From Sedimentimonas flavescens (GTDB taxonomy: Bacteria > Pseudomonadota > Alphaproteobacteria > Rhodobacterales > Rhodobacteraceae), in contig NZ_JAHVAI010000008.1 of assembly GCF_019264375.1 (NCBI RefSeq), forward strand, positions 1 through 64,000: a stretch of 64,000 nucleotides of DNA, given 5' to 3'. Every line of letters begins with the position of its first letter. Positions within the stretch are counted from its first letter, which is position 1. A program made the translations under genes and the position numbers. Below, in pieces: positions 49,851 through 58,507 of this stretch. Under the pieces are notes generated by a model that ran no database searches, was not told where the DNA came from, and was given only the letters and a program-made list of their open reading frames with translations.

Positions 49851-50888
49851 ATGACGACGACAAGACGTAAGTTCCTCACGACCGGTGCGGTGGGTGCTGC
49901 CGCGGCGGGCCTCGCGGCTCCGGCACGCGCGCAAAGCACGATCAAGTGGCGCCTGCAGACCTATGCGGGCCCCGCACTGGCCGAAGAGGTGGTCAAGCCC
50001 GCAATCGATGCGTTCAACGCCATCGCCAACGGCCAGATGGAGATCGAACTTTACACTTCGGACCAGCTGGTGCCGACGTCGGAGTTGTTCCGGGCCATGC
50101 AGAACGGCACGATCGACGCCGTGCAGTCGGATGACGACTCGATGGCCTCGCCGACCGAGGTGACCGTGTTCGGCGGCTACTTCCCCTTTGCGTTGCGCTA
50201 CTCGCTTGACGTGCCCGCGCTGTTCAACACCTGGGGCCTCGATGAGATCTGGAAGGAAGAATACGCCAAGGTGGGCATCAAGCACATCTCGGCCGGGTCG
50301 TGGGATCCATGCAACTTCAACATGAAAGAGCCGGTCAGCTCGCTCGCCGACCTTAACGGCAAGCGCGTCTTCACCTTCCCGACGGCGGGCCGGTTCCTCG
50401 CGCAGTTCGGCGTCGTGCCGGTCACTCTGCCCTGGGAAGATGTCGAGGTCGCTCTGCAAACCGGCGAGCTTGACGGCCTGGCCTGGTCGGGCATCACCGA
50501 GGACTACACCTCGGGCTGGTCGAAGGTCGCGCCCTATTTCCTCGTGAACAATATCTCGGGCGCGTGGATCGGGCATTTCTTCGCCAACATGGATCGCTGG
50601 AACGAGATTCCGCCGCATCTGCAGCAATTGATGACGACCTGTTTCGAGCAGTCGCACTACCGCCGCCAGTGGTGGTACTGGGCTGGCGAGGCCAAGCTGC
50701 GCGTCGAAGGCCCGGACATGAAGCTCACCAGCCTGCCCGACGAGGACTATGCCAAGCTTGAAGAAGCCGCGCACAAGTTCTGGGATGAGATCGCCGCCGA
50801 AAGCCCGCTCAAGGCGAAGGTTGTCGAGATTATCCGCAAGTATAACGATACCATGGTCAAGGCTGGCGCGCCCTATCGCTACAGCTGA
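49851..50888 (+). CDS. dctP: TRAP transporter solute-binding protein, Tat-exported (second system)
   Basis: 345 residues. The N-terminus MTTTRRKFLTTGAVGAAAAG carries a twin-arginine signal (RRKFL), so the protein is exported folded, as for TakP-like binding proteins; cleavage near ARAQ. Core: LAEEVVKPAIDAFNAIANGQ, PTSELFRAMQNGTIDAVQSD, LADLNGKRVFTFPTAGRFLA and EVALQTGELDGLAWSG. It belongs to the 2-oxo acid/mannitol-type DctP group. Gene order here is Q-M-P, unlike the first TRAP system (P-Q-M). Flanked by hairpins on both sides. Confidence 0.92.
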   Translation: MTTTRRKFLTTGAVGAAAAGLAAPARAQSTIKWRLQTYAGPALAEEVVKPAIDAFNAIANGQMEIELYTSDQLVPTSELFRAMQNGTIDAVQSDDDSMASPTEVTVFGGYFPFALRYSLDVPALFNTWGLDEIWKEEYAKVGIKHISAGSWDPCNFNMKEPVSSLADLNGKRVFTFPTAGRFLAQFGVVPVTLPWEDVEVALQTGELDGLAWSGITEDYTSGWSKVAPYFLVNNISGAWIGHFFANMDRWNEIPPHLQQLMTTCFEQSHYRRQWWYWAGEAKLRVEGPDMKLTSLPDEDYAKLEEAAHKFWDEIAAESPLKAKVVEIIRKYNDTMVKAGAPYRYS

Positions 50889-50926
50889 TCCGGCCGGGGC
50901 CACGCGCCCCGCCGCGCAATACCCGA

Positions 50927-50950
50927 GCCCCGCCCGCAAGAAGGCGGGGC
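50927..50950 (+). other. strong intercistronic hairpin after dctP
   Basis: GCCCCGCC (50927-50934) and GGCGGGGC (50943-50950) form an 8-base-pair GC stem with an 8-base loop, 38 bases past the dctP stop and 18 before the next ATG. No U-run. Likely an mRNA stabiliser or partial terminator that sets dctP above the enzyme genes. Confidence 0.6.
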
Positions 50951-50968
50951 CGTTCACAGGAGGAAAGA

Positions 50969-52333
50969 ATGCCCGCCAACCTCTCGCTTGAGGCTCTGAA
51001 ATCCGCCGTAGCTTCCGGCGACATCGATACTGTAATCGTGTGCATCTGCGACATGCAGGGCCGCCTTCAGGGCAAGCGCTTCCACGCGCAGCACTTCCTC
51101 GAAAGCGCGGTCGAGGAAACCCATTGCTGCAACTACCTGCTGGCCACCGACATGGAGATGGTCACCGTGCCGGGCTACGAGGCCTCGTCCTGGTCGCGCG
51201 GCTATGGCGATTACATCATGAAACCCGATCTGGCCACGCTGCGCCTGATCCCCTGGGCCGATGGCACGGCGCTGGTGATGGCCGATCTGTACGATCACCA
51301 CACGCATGAGCTTGTCCCCCACGCCCCGCGCACCATCCTGAAAAAGCAGGTCGAGCGCGCCCGCGCGATGGGCTTTGAGCCGATGATGGCGACCGAGCTT
51401 GAGTTCTTCCTGTTCGAGGAAAGCTTCGCCGAGCTGTTCGATACCGGCTACCCCACCCCCACGCCGATGGCGCGCTACAACGTCGATTACTCGATCATGG
51501 GCTCGACCCGCGACGAGCCGATCATGCGCGCGATCCGCAACAGTCTTTACGGTGCGGGCATCCCGATCGAATGTTCGAAAGGCGAAGCCGACGCCGGTCA
51601 GGAAGAGGTCAACGCCAAGTATTCCGACGCCATCGACACCGCTGACATGCACAGCCTGATCAAGCTTGGCACCAAGCAGATCGCGCAGGACTACGGCGCG
51701 AGTGTCACCTTCATGGCGAAATACGACGACAAGCGCGCGGGCTCGTCGAGCCATATCCACCAGTCGCTCTGGCAGGGTGGCGCCAATATCTTCTACGACG
51801 CGGACGCGGCCTATGGCATGTCGGACACGATGCGCCACTACCTTGCCGGGCAGCTGGCCTATACGCGCGACATCGCCGTGTTCCTCGCGCCCTATATCAA
51901 CAGCTACAAGCGTTTCTGCGTCGGCATGTTCGCCCCCACCAAGGCGGTCTGGTCGCTGGACAACCGCACCGCGGGCTACCGGATCTGCGGCGAAAGCACC
52001 AAGTCGGTGCGCGTTGAATGCCGGATCGGCGGGGCCGACCTGAACCCCTATCTGGCCTGCGCGGCGCTGCTGGCGGCGGGGCTAGAGGGGATCGAGCGCA
52101 AGCTGGACCCCGGCACGCCGATCTCGGGCGATCTTTATCAGAACGACACCGCGCCGCAGGTGCCGCGCTCGCTGCTTGAGGCGGCCGAGGCGCTGAACGG
52201 CTCGGAATTCCTGCGCAAGGCCTTCGGCGATGACGTTGTGTCACACTACCATCGCGCCGCGCGTTGGGAGATCGAAGAGGCAATGCGCGTGGTGACCGAT
52301 TGGGAACGCACGCGCGGGTTTGAGCGGGCCTGA
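50969..52333 (+). CDS. glutamine synthetase-family ligase (gamma-glutamylamide synthetase-like)
   Basis: 454 residues, the length of PuuA/IpuC/GlnT-type enzymes rather than GlnA. The beta-grasp N-domain is followed by the catalytic domain: metal Glu segment MATELEFFLFE near 143, EGDAGQEE-like SKGEADAGQEEVN near 205, ATP/His segment GSSSHIHQSLW near 260, and the Arg/metal motif RVECRIGGADLNPYLA near 352. The GlnA adenylylation Tyr region is absent, as expected of a catabolic ligase. Such enzymes join glutamate to an amine (putrescine, isopropylamine, methylamine, ethanolamine). With the next two dehydrogenases, an amino-alcohol or polyamine substrate is likely. Start 50969 with AGGAGGAAAG. Confidence 0.88.
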   Translation: MPANLSLEALKSAVASGDIDTVIVCICDMQGRLQGKRFHAQHFLESAVEETHCCNYLLATDMEMVTVPGYEASSWSRGYGDYIMKPDLATLRLIPWADGTALVMADLYDHHTHELVPHAPRTILKKQVERARAMGFEPMMATELEFFLFEESFAELFDTGYPTPTPMARYNVDYSIMGSTRDEPIMRAIRNSLYGAGIPIECSKGEADAGQEEVNAKYSDAIDTADMHSLIKLGTKQIAQDYGASVTFMAKYDDKRAGSSSHIHQSLWQGGANIFYDADAAYGMSDTMRHYLAGQLAYTRDIAVFLAPYINSYKRFCVGMFAPTKAVWSLDNRTAGYRICGESTKSVRVECRIGGADLNPYLACAALLAAGLEGIERKLDPGTPISGDLYQNDTAPQVPRSLLEAAEALNGSEFLRKAFGDDVVSHYHRAARWEIEEAMRVVTDWERTRGFERA

Positions 52334-52349
52334 GGCCCCGTAGATGGCT

Positions 52350-52369
52350 GCGTCCGGCCAGTCGGACGC
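52350..52369 (+). other. intercistronic hairpin between the ligase and aldehyde dehydrogenase genes
   Basis: GCGTCCG (52350-52356) and CGGACGC (52363-52369) form a 7-base-pair stem with a 6-base loop, 17 bases past the ligase stop. No U-run. The third such hairpin in this operon. Confidence 0.45.
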
Positions 52370-52406
52370 AAGGAACGGTGCCCCTTGGGGCGCAAGGAAG
52401 GTCGAT

Positions 52407-53795
52407 ATGACGAAGATGATCCAATGCATCTCGCCCGTGGACGGGCAGGTCTATGCGGAAAGGCCCGCTCTGAGCCTGTCCGAGGCACAGATGGTTGCCG
52501 AGCGCGCCCGCGCGGCGCAGGCCGAATGGGCCGCGCGCCCGCTGGAAGAGCGCATCGCGCTGGTCAAGGCCGGTGTCGCCAAGCTCAGCGAGATGAAAGA
52601 GCAGATCGTCGAGGAACTGGCCTGGCAGATGGGCCGCCCGACGCGCTATGGCGGCGAATTCGGCGGGGTGAATGACCGCACCGAGTATATGTCCTCGATC
52701 GCGGCGCAGTCGCTGGCGCCGATGGTGGTGGAAGACAGCGACCGCTTCCTGCGTCAGATCGCGCGCGAGCCGGTGGGTGTGGTCTTCATCATCGCGCCCT
52801 GGAACTACCCCTACCTCACCACGATCAACACGCTTGCGCCCGCCCTGATCGCGGGCAACACGGTCGTGCTGAAACACGCCTCGCAAACCCTTCTGGTGGG
52901 CGAGCGCCTGGCCGAGGCCTTCCACGCGGCGGGCGTGCCCGAGGATGTGTTCCAGAACGTATATCTGACCCATGACGTGACCGAGGCGCTGATCCAGTCG
53001 CGCGCCTTCGGCTTCATCAACTTCACCGGCTCGGTCGGTGGCGGCGCGGCGATCGAGCGCGCGGCGGCAGGCACCTTCACCGGGCTCGGGCTTGAGCTTG
53101 GCGGCAAGGATCCGGGCTATGTGATGGACGACGCCGATCTCGACGCCGCCGTGGACAGCCTGATGGATGGCGCGATGTATAACGCGGGCCAGTGCTGCTG
53201 CGGGATCGAGCGGGTCTACGTTCACGAAAGCCTCTATGACGCCTTCGTCGAGAAGGCCGTGGCCTGGGTGAAGAACCTCAAGCTCGGCAATCCCTTCGAT
53301 GCCGAAACCACCATCGGCCCGATGGCGAACAAGCGTTTTGCCTATACCGTGCGCGAGCAGATCGCCGAGGCCGTGGCCGAGGGCGCGACCGCGCTGATCG
53401 ACCCCGCGCTCTTCCCCGAGGATGACGGCGGCGCCTATCTGGCCCCGCAGATCCTTGTGAACGTGAACCACGAGATGCGCGTCATGCGTGAGGAAAGCTT
53501 CGGCCCCGTGGTCGGCATCATGTCGGTCGCGAACGACGCCGAGGCGATCGCCGCGATGAACGACAGCCCCTATGGCCTGACCTGCTCGCTCTGGACCTCG
53601 GACCCTGGGCGCGCGGCCGAGGTGGGCGCACAGGTGCAGACCGGCACGGTCTTCATGAACCGCTGCGACTATCTTGACCCGGCACTGTGCTGGACGGGCT
53701 GCAAGGACACGGGCCGGGGCGGATCGCTCTCGGTTCTCGGTTTCTACTCGGTCACCCGGCCGAAATCCTACCATCTCAAGAAGGTGACGAAATGA
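52407..53795 (+). CDS. NAD(P)-dependent aldehyde dehydrogenase
   Basis: 462 residues. Catalytic Cys lies in NAGQCCCGIERVYVH (the C-C-C run makes the exact residue one of three; the family aligns the middle or first), the general-base Glu in LELGGKDPGYV, NAD fold GSVGGGAAIERAA and VGVVFIIAPWNYP. Resembles betaine-/aminoaldehyde- and succinate-semialdehyde-type enzymes, but substrate is not fixed. It follows the ligase and overlaps the alcohol dehydrogenase gene by four bases, giving an alcohol-to-aldehyde-to-acid pair. ATG 52407 with AAGGAAGG upstream. Confidence 0.9.
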   Translation: MTKMIQCISPVDGQVYAERPALSLSEAQMVAERARAAQAEWAARPLEERIALVKAGVAKLSEMKEQIVEELAWQMGRPTRYGGEFGGVNDRTEYMSSIAAQSLAPMVVEDSDRFLRQIAREPVGVVFIIAPWNYPYLTTINTLAPALIAGNTVVLKHASQTLLVGERLAEAFHAAGVPEDVFQNVYLTHDVTEALIQSRAFGFINFTGSVGGGAAIERAAAGTFTGLGLELGGKDPGYVMDDADLDAAVDSLMDGAMYNAGQCCCGIERVYVHESLYDAFVEKAVAWVKNLKLGNPFDAETTIGPMANKRFAYTVREQIAEAVAEGATALIDPALFPEDDGGAYLAPQILVNVNHEMRVMREESFGPVVGIMSVANDAEAIAAMNDSPYGLTCSLWTSDPGRAAEVGAQVQTGTVFMNRCDYLDPALCWTGCKDTGRGGSLSVLGFYSVTRPKSYHLKKVTK

Positions 53796-54946
53796 CCGCC
53801 CCGACCGTCAACTGGTCCTACCCCACCGCCATCAAGTTCGGCCCCGGTCGGATCAAGGAACTGGCCGATCACTGCACGGCCGTTGGGATCAAGAAGCCCC
53901 TGCTGGTGACCGACAAGGCGCTGGCGGGCCTGCCGATCACGGCGGGCGCGCTGGATGTGCTGGAGGCGGCGGGCCTTGGCCGCGCGCTGTTTTCAGAGGT
54001 CGATCCGAACCCGAACGAAAAGAACATGACCGACGGCATCGCCGTTTACAAAGCGGGCGGCCATGATGGCGTGATCTGCTTTGGCGGCGGCTCAGCGCTG
54101 GATCTGGGCAAGATGATCGCGCTGATGGCCCGTCAGGCGGCCTCGCTCAGCGTCTGGGATCTGGAGGACATCGGTGACTGGTGGACCCGCGCCGATGCCG
54201 CGAAGATCGCGCCGATCATCGCCGTGCCGACCACCGCAGGCACGGGGTCCGAGGTCGGGCGCGCGGGCGTGCTGACCAACTCGGACACCCACAAGAAGAA
54301 GATCATCTTCCACCCCAAGCTCATGCCTGCGGTCACGATCTGCGACCCCGAGCTGACCGTGGGGATGCCCGCCTTCATCACCGCTGGCACCGGGATGGAC
54401 GCGCTTGCCCATTGCCTTGAGGCCTATTGCTCGCCCTTCTACCACCCGATGAGCCAGGGCATCGCGCTGGAAGGCATGCGTCTGGTGTTCGAGAACCTGC
54501 CAAAGGCCTACGCGAACCCGACCGATCTTGAGGCCCGTGCCAACATGATGTCGGCCGCGGCTATGGGGGCGGTTGCCTTCCAGAAAGGGCTTGGGGCGAT
54601 CCACTCGCTCTCGCACCCCGTCGGCGCGGTCTATGGCACGCACCATGGCACGACCAATGCCGTCGTGATGCCGATGGTGCTCGATTACAACCGCGCAGCC
54701 ATCGAAGACCGGATCAAGGCGGCCGCCGCTTACCTCGGCATCGAGGGCGGGTTTGACGGCTTCCGCGCCCGGGTCATGACCCTGCGCAGCGAGCTTGGCA
54801 TCCCCGAGAACCTCTCGGCCATGGGCGTCAAACCCGAAGACCTCGACATGCTGACCGAGATGGCGCTGGAGGACCCCTCCTGCGGCGGCAACCCGATCGA
54901 GATGACGCGCGAAAACACCCGCGCCCTCTTCGACAGCTGCATGTAA
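53792..54946 (+). CDS. iron-containing (group III) alcohol dehydrogenase
   Basis: 384 residues. NAD motif GGGSALDLGK near 90; metal-binding region MDALAHCLEAYCSPFYHP near 203-220 and HSLSHPVGAVYGTHHGTTNA near 270-290, giving the Asp/His/His/His set of the family. It would oxidise a primary alcohol to the aldehyde used by the preceding enzyme. ATG 53792 overlaps the aldehyde dehydrogenase stop (ATGA). Last gene of the operon, with a strong inverted repeat 8 bases past its stop. Confidence 0.92.
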   Translation: MTAPTVNWSYPTAIKFGPGRIKELADHCTAVGIKKPLLVTDKALAGLPITAGALDVLEAAGLGRALFSEVDPNPNEKNMTDGIAVYKAGGHDGVICFGGGSALDLGKMIALMARQAASLSVWDLEDIGDWWTRADAAKIAPIIAVPTTAGTGSEVGRAGVLTNSDTHKKKIIFHPKLMPAVTICDPELTVGMPAFITAGTGMDALAHCLEAYCSPFYHPMSQGIALEGMRLVFENLPKAYANPTDLEARANMMSAAAMGAVAFQKGLGAIHSLSHPVGAVYGTHHGTTNAVVMPMVLDYNRAAIEDRIKAAAAYLGIEGGFDGFRARVMTLRSELGIPENLSAMGVKPEDLDMLTEMALEDPSCGGNPIEMTRENTRALFDSCM

Positions 54947-54953
54947 CCGATCA

Positions 54954-54983
54954 GGCCGGGGCGCGTATCGCCGCGCCCCGGCC
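54954..54983 (+). terminator. terminator-like inverted repeat at the operon end
   Basis: GGCCGGGGCGCG (54954-54965) and CGCGCCCCGGCC (54972-54983) form a perfect 12-base-pair stem with a 6-base loop. It starts 8 bases after the alcohol dehydrogenase stop. No U-run follows, so it may act with Rho or mainly protect the 3' end. Confidence 0.7.
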
Positions 54984-55128
54984 CCACAGGAAGACCCCGC
55001 GCCGCAGCCTTCCGCAAATTCTTGCGAAAAAAGTGTCGCTTCGCGCCCATAGTGGCGGATGAATCGCGTGCTTCCTCTCGCGTTGTGCGCGCGTGCGCGA
55101 TAAACAGGGAAAAATCCTGGAGGGACAC

Positions 55129-57240
55129 GTGGCGCGCAAAGTCTCGAAGATCGCTCAGATCAGCACTCTTGCCCTGATCGCGGGCAGCCTGCCCATGGCA
55201 TTCGAAACCCCGGCTCATGCCGAAACCACCATCGGCTGGAGCCTTGGCACCTACGGCGCCCCGGGCCTGATCGACATGCCCACCGCCGAAGTCATCAAGG
55301 ATGGCGAGCTGGTCACCTCGGTCTATGGCTATGGCAAGACCGCGCGCGGCAATTTCAGTTTCCAGATCGCCCCGCAGCTGACCGCCGTTCTGCGCGTCTC
55401 GACCGAGGACGGGATGGCCGACGATGGCACCGCGCTGCGCGACCGGGGCTTTGACCTGCACTGGCAGGTGCTGAACGAAAACGGGATGCGCCCGGCACTG
55501 GCCATCGGCCTGCGCGACCTGATGGGCGGCGGCATCCACGGCTCGGAATATATCGTTGCGACCAAGACGCTGAACCCCTCACTGCGTGGCACCGTGGGCC
55601 TTGGCTGGGGACGACTGGGTTCCGAAGGCAGTTTTGGCGGCGGCACGCGGCCGGTGAGCGACCCCACCGGCGGCCTGAATTCAGAGGCATGGTTCCGTGG
55701 TCCGGCGGCGGTTTTCGCGGGTCTTGCCTGGCAGGCCAACGACAAGCTGACGCTGAAGGCGGAATACAGCTCGGACGCCTATGAAGCCGAAACCGCAGCG
55801 GTCGGGTTCGACCGCAAGTCCTCGCTGAACTTCGGTGCGGATTACAAGATCAACAGCATGGTGAAGCTGTCGGGTTACTACCTGGCCGGTTCCGAGGTCG
55901 GGCTGCAACTGACCGTCGCGCTTGATCCGCGCCACCCGCCAGCACCCTCGGGGCTTGAGAAAGCACCGCTGCCGGTGCGTCCGCGCCCCGCCCCCGCCGC
56001 CGACCCGGACGGCTGGTCGGGCGCCTGGACCGCCGACCCCACCGCGCAACCCGCGATTCAGACAGCCGTTGCCGATGCGCTTCGCAAGGACGGGCAAATC
56101 CTCGATTCGATGCGACTGTCGGCTGACAGCGTCAACGTGCGCGTGCGCAACCAGATCTACGCCGCTCCGCCGCAGGCCATCGGCCATACCGCCCGCGTCC
56201 TGACGCGCGCCCTGCCCCCCTCGGTCGAGACGATCACCGTCACGCAGGTCTCCAACGGGATGCCGACCTCATCGGTCACCTTCCGCCGGTCTGATCTGGA
56301 GCGCCTCGAAAACACCCAGGCGGGTGAGATCCTTGCCGCAACGCAGATCGGCGAGGCCGAGACCGCTGGCGCCTATGTGCCCACCGAAGGCCTTTATCCG
56401 CGCCTGCAGTTCGGCCTGCGCCCCTATGCCGAGTTCTCGACCTACGAGAAAGACGCCGATCTTTACGCCGACATGGGCGTCGAGCTGAGCGCGCGTTACG
56501 AGATCACGCCGGGCCTGATCCTGTCGGGCGCGATCAACCAGAAGATCTTCGGCAACCTCGACGAACAAACCAAGGTCTCGACCTCGACCGCGCCGCATGT
56601 CCGCTCGGATATCGCCGAGTATCAGAAGCATGGCGATCTGGCGCTGCAACGCCTGACGCTGGCCTGGTATAGCCGCCCCGCCGAGAACCTCTACAGCCGC
56701 GTCACCGTCGGTTATCTCGAGCAGATGTATGGCGGGGTCTCGGGCGAGATCCTGTGGAAACCCGTGGACAGCCGTCTGGCCTTCGGCGGCGAGTTAAACT
56801 GGGTCAAGCAGCGCGCCTATGACCAGCGCTTCGAATTCCTCGATTACGACACCGTTTCGGGCCACCTGTCGGCCTATTACGACTTCGGCGCGGGCGTCAC
56901 CGGCTCGGTCGATGTCGGTCGTTACCTGGCCGAGGACTGGGGCGCGACCTTCTCGGTCGATCGCGAACTGGCGAACGGCTGGAGCGTGAGCGCCTTCGCG
57001 ACGATCACCGACATGAGCTCGGACGAGTTCGGCCCAGGCGCCTTCGACAAGGGCGTCAAGCTGCGCATCCCGCTGTCCTGGGCAACCGGCAAGCCTTCGC
57101 TCGCGACCTTCACGCCCACGATCCGCCCCTATGTCGGCGATGGCGGTGCGCGCGTCGAGGTCGATGGCCGCCTCTATCAATCCGTGCGCAACACCCATAT
57201 GGGCGCCCTTTATGAGGATTGGGGGAGATTCTGGCGATGA
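55129..57240 (+). CDS. yjbH: YjbH-family exopolysaccharide export outer-membrane protein
   Basis: 703 residues with a signal peptide (cleavage after PAHA) and repeated amphipathic strands typical of an outer-membrane beta-barrel. GAPGLIDMPTAEVIKDGELV is the hallmark opening of YjbH (DUF940); NLYSRVTVGYLEQMYGGVSGEILW and YYDFGAGVTGSVDVGRYLAEDWG lie in the C-terminal barrel. YjbEFGH proteins support extracellular polysaccharide production. Start GTG 55129, with TGGAGGG upstream; an ATG at 55093 is in frame but poorly placed. The lipoprotein gene follows, overlapping by four bases. Confidence 0.85.
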   Translation: MARKVSKIAQISTLALIAGSLPMAFETPAHAETTIGWSLGTYGAPGLIDMPTAEVIKDGELVTSVYGYGKTARGNFSFQIAPQLTAVLRVSTEDGMADDGTALRDRGFDLHWQVLNENGMRPALAIGLRDLMGGGIHGSEYIVATKTLNPSLRGTVGLGWGRLGSEGSFGGGTRPVSDPTGGLNSEAWFRGPAAVFAGLAWQANDKLTLKAEYSSDAYEAETAAVGFDRKSSLNFGADYKINSMVKLSGYYLAGSEVGLQLTVALDPRHPPAPSGLEKAPLPVRPRPAPAADPDGWSGAWTADPTAQPAIQTAVADALRKDGQILDSMRLSADSVNVRVRNQIYAAPPQAIGHTARVLTRALPPSVETITVTQVSNGMPTSSVTFRRSDLERLENTQAGEILAATQIGEAETAGAYVPTEGLYPRLQFGLRPYAEFSTYEKDADLYADMGVELSARYEITPGLILSGAINQKIFGNLDEQTKVSTSTAPHVRSDIAEYQKHGDLALQRLTLAWYSRPAENLYSRVTVGYLEQMYGGVSGEILWKPVDSRLAFGGELNWVKQRAYDQRFEFLDYDTVSGHLSAYYDFGAGVTGSVDVGRYLAEDWGATFSVDRELANGWSVSAFATITDMSSDEFGPGAFDKGVKLRIPLSWATGKPSLATFTPTIRPYVGDGGARVEVDGRLYQSVRNTHMGALYEDWGRFWR

Positions 57241-57926
57241 GCCGCCCCCTCCTGACGGCTCTGGCCGCCGCCGTGGCGCTTAGCGCCTGCGCCAGCGACA
57301 CTGCCGGGGTGGCCCAAGGCGGCGCCTCCGCCAGCAGCACTCTGAAAGCGGGCCTCGCGCTGGTCATGCCGGGCAGCGAAGCCGCGCAGACCGCTCCGCA
57401 GAACCCCGAAGCGCTGGCGCAGGCCGCGCTCTCCTCGGTCAAGGGGCCGGTCATGCTGGCAACTTTCGAGGCATCGGGCGCCACGATGGTTTTCGGCATG
57501 GTCGGCGAGAATGGCGCGATGCGCAGCTACAACAGCCCCGATCAGCGCGGCATCGTGTTGCGCAACGGAATGCTGGCGGCAACGCGCGGCTTTGGCGAAG
57601 ACCTGATGTCAGCCGACACCGAGGGCGTCGCCAAACTGGTGACGTCGCGGAGCGCAGGCACCGCCGAGCGGGTGCAACGCTATCTTGACGGCGATGGCAC
57701 CGAGCGCCCCGTACCGATGCGCTGCGCCGTGAGCATCGGCCAGCCGGTCAGCCAGACCCTGTCGGGCATCGCCTATAGCGGCATGCAGGTGGTCGAGCAT
57801 TGCGAAGGCTCGGGCGCGGTGGTGGATAACGGATATCTGGTCAGCACCAAGGGGCGCGTGCTCGTCTCGAGCCAATGGGCGGGTCCGAGCCTGGGCTACG
57901 TAATGTTCCAGTCCCTACGGGACTGA
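57237..57926 (+). CDS. yjbF: YjbF-family lipoprotein
   Basis: 229 residues. Lipobox ALSACAS at residues 15-21 marks a lipoprotein anchored after Cys. The middle and end carry YjbF/GfcB-like features (DLMSADTEG, then RYLDGDGTERPVPMRCAV and VVEHCEGSG with a probable disulfide). In E. coli YjbF and YjbH are co-encoded and outer-membrane linked. ATG 57237 overlaps the yjbH stop. An in-frame start 18 bases earlier is disfavoured because the signal peptide would be less clean. Confidence 0.8.
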   Translation: MSRPLLTALAAAVALSACASDTAGVAQGGASASSTLKAGLALVMPGSEAAQTAPQNPEALAQAALSSVKGPVMLATFEASGATMVFGMVGENGAMRSYNSPDQRGIVLRNGMLAATRGFGEDLMSADTEGVAKLVTSRSAGTAERVQRYLDGDGTERPVPMRCAVSIGQPVSQTLSGIAYSGMQVVEHCEGSGAVVDNGYLVSTKGRVLVSSQWAGPSLGYVMFQSLRD

Positions 57927-57971
57927 TCGCGCAGTTCACGTTCCAGCAAACACCGCGCAACGCAAAATAAA

Positions 57972-58003
57972 AAAGATCGGAAAGCTTGCGCTTCCCGATC
58001 TTT
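57972..58003. terminator. bidirectional intrinsic terminator
   Basis: AAAGATCGG (57972-57980) pairs with CCGATCTTT (57995-58003), extended inward by AAG/CTT around one mismatch. A-rich on the left and T-rich on the right flank, so it can end both yjbF (plus) and the small membrane-peptide gene (minus). Confidence 0.8.
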
Positions 58004-58024
58004 CAAATTCAACCGAAGTCGAAA

Positions 58025-58210
58025 TCAGTCGTTCGCGGCAACCGCGATGCCGACGATCAGCAGGGCCGGGATCAGCCAAGCAGCGTTCGACGACGACGAA
58101 CCTTCGACGACGACCGGTTCGGCTTCCACGACCGGAGCGGTGTAGCCGCCAGCAAAAGCGGTCGAAGCCGACAGGCCGAGGGCCAGAGCGATGGTAGCGA
58201 TTTTTTTCAT
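58025..58210 (-). CDS. small exported membrane peptide, conserved-type
   Basis: 61 residues. Signal peptide MKKIATIALALGLSASTAFA, then a short acidic segment YTAPVVEAEPVVVEGSSSS and a C-terminal hydrophobic helix AAWLIPALLIVGIAVA ending AND. Good ribosome site (GGAG, 6-7 bases before ATG 58210) and its own terminator show it is real. Similar tiny proteins with a Pro/Val/Glu linker and a Ser run are common in Rhodobacteraceae, but no function is known to me. The upstream 297 bases (58211-58507) hold its promoter and that of ugd, including TTGACA at 58450-58455. Confidence 0.7.
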   Translation of the reverse strand: MKKIATIALALGLSASTAFAGGYTAPVVEAEPVVVEGSSSSNAAWLIPALLIVGIAVAAND

Positions 58211-58507
58211 AGTAATCTCCGTAATTACCGTTGACAGCCGCCACGCTGGCAGCCTCGGAGCGAGACTCTCACATGCGCAACAGATTGCAAAGGGGTAAAT
58301 TGGCACCTGTCGCATCAGCCGCAGCCAAGTGTTGCAGTTTAGCAAGAGCGCCGGCGACCGTCGGCGCTAACGGCTTCAAATCTTGTACATCATGCCATTG
58401 CGCGGCTGGAATTCCTATCTGATTTCGTGCATTTGCACCCTTTGCCGCGTTGACATCCCGCTTCGCCGAAACAACGCTTCGACCAGAGCAAGACTGAGGA
58501 GAGAACC

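Noticed and set aside
51897-53774. A 625-codon minus-strand open frame opposite the ligase and aldehyde dehydrogenase genes
   Set aside because: It spans two well-supported genes on the other strand and contains no domain-like sequence.
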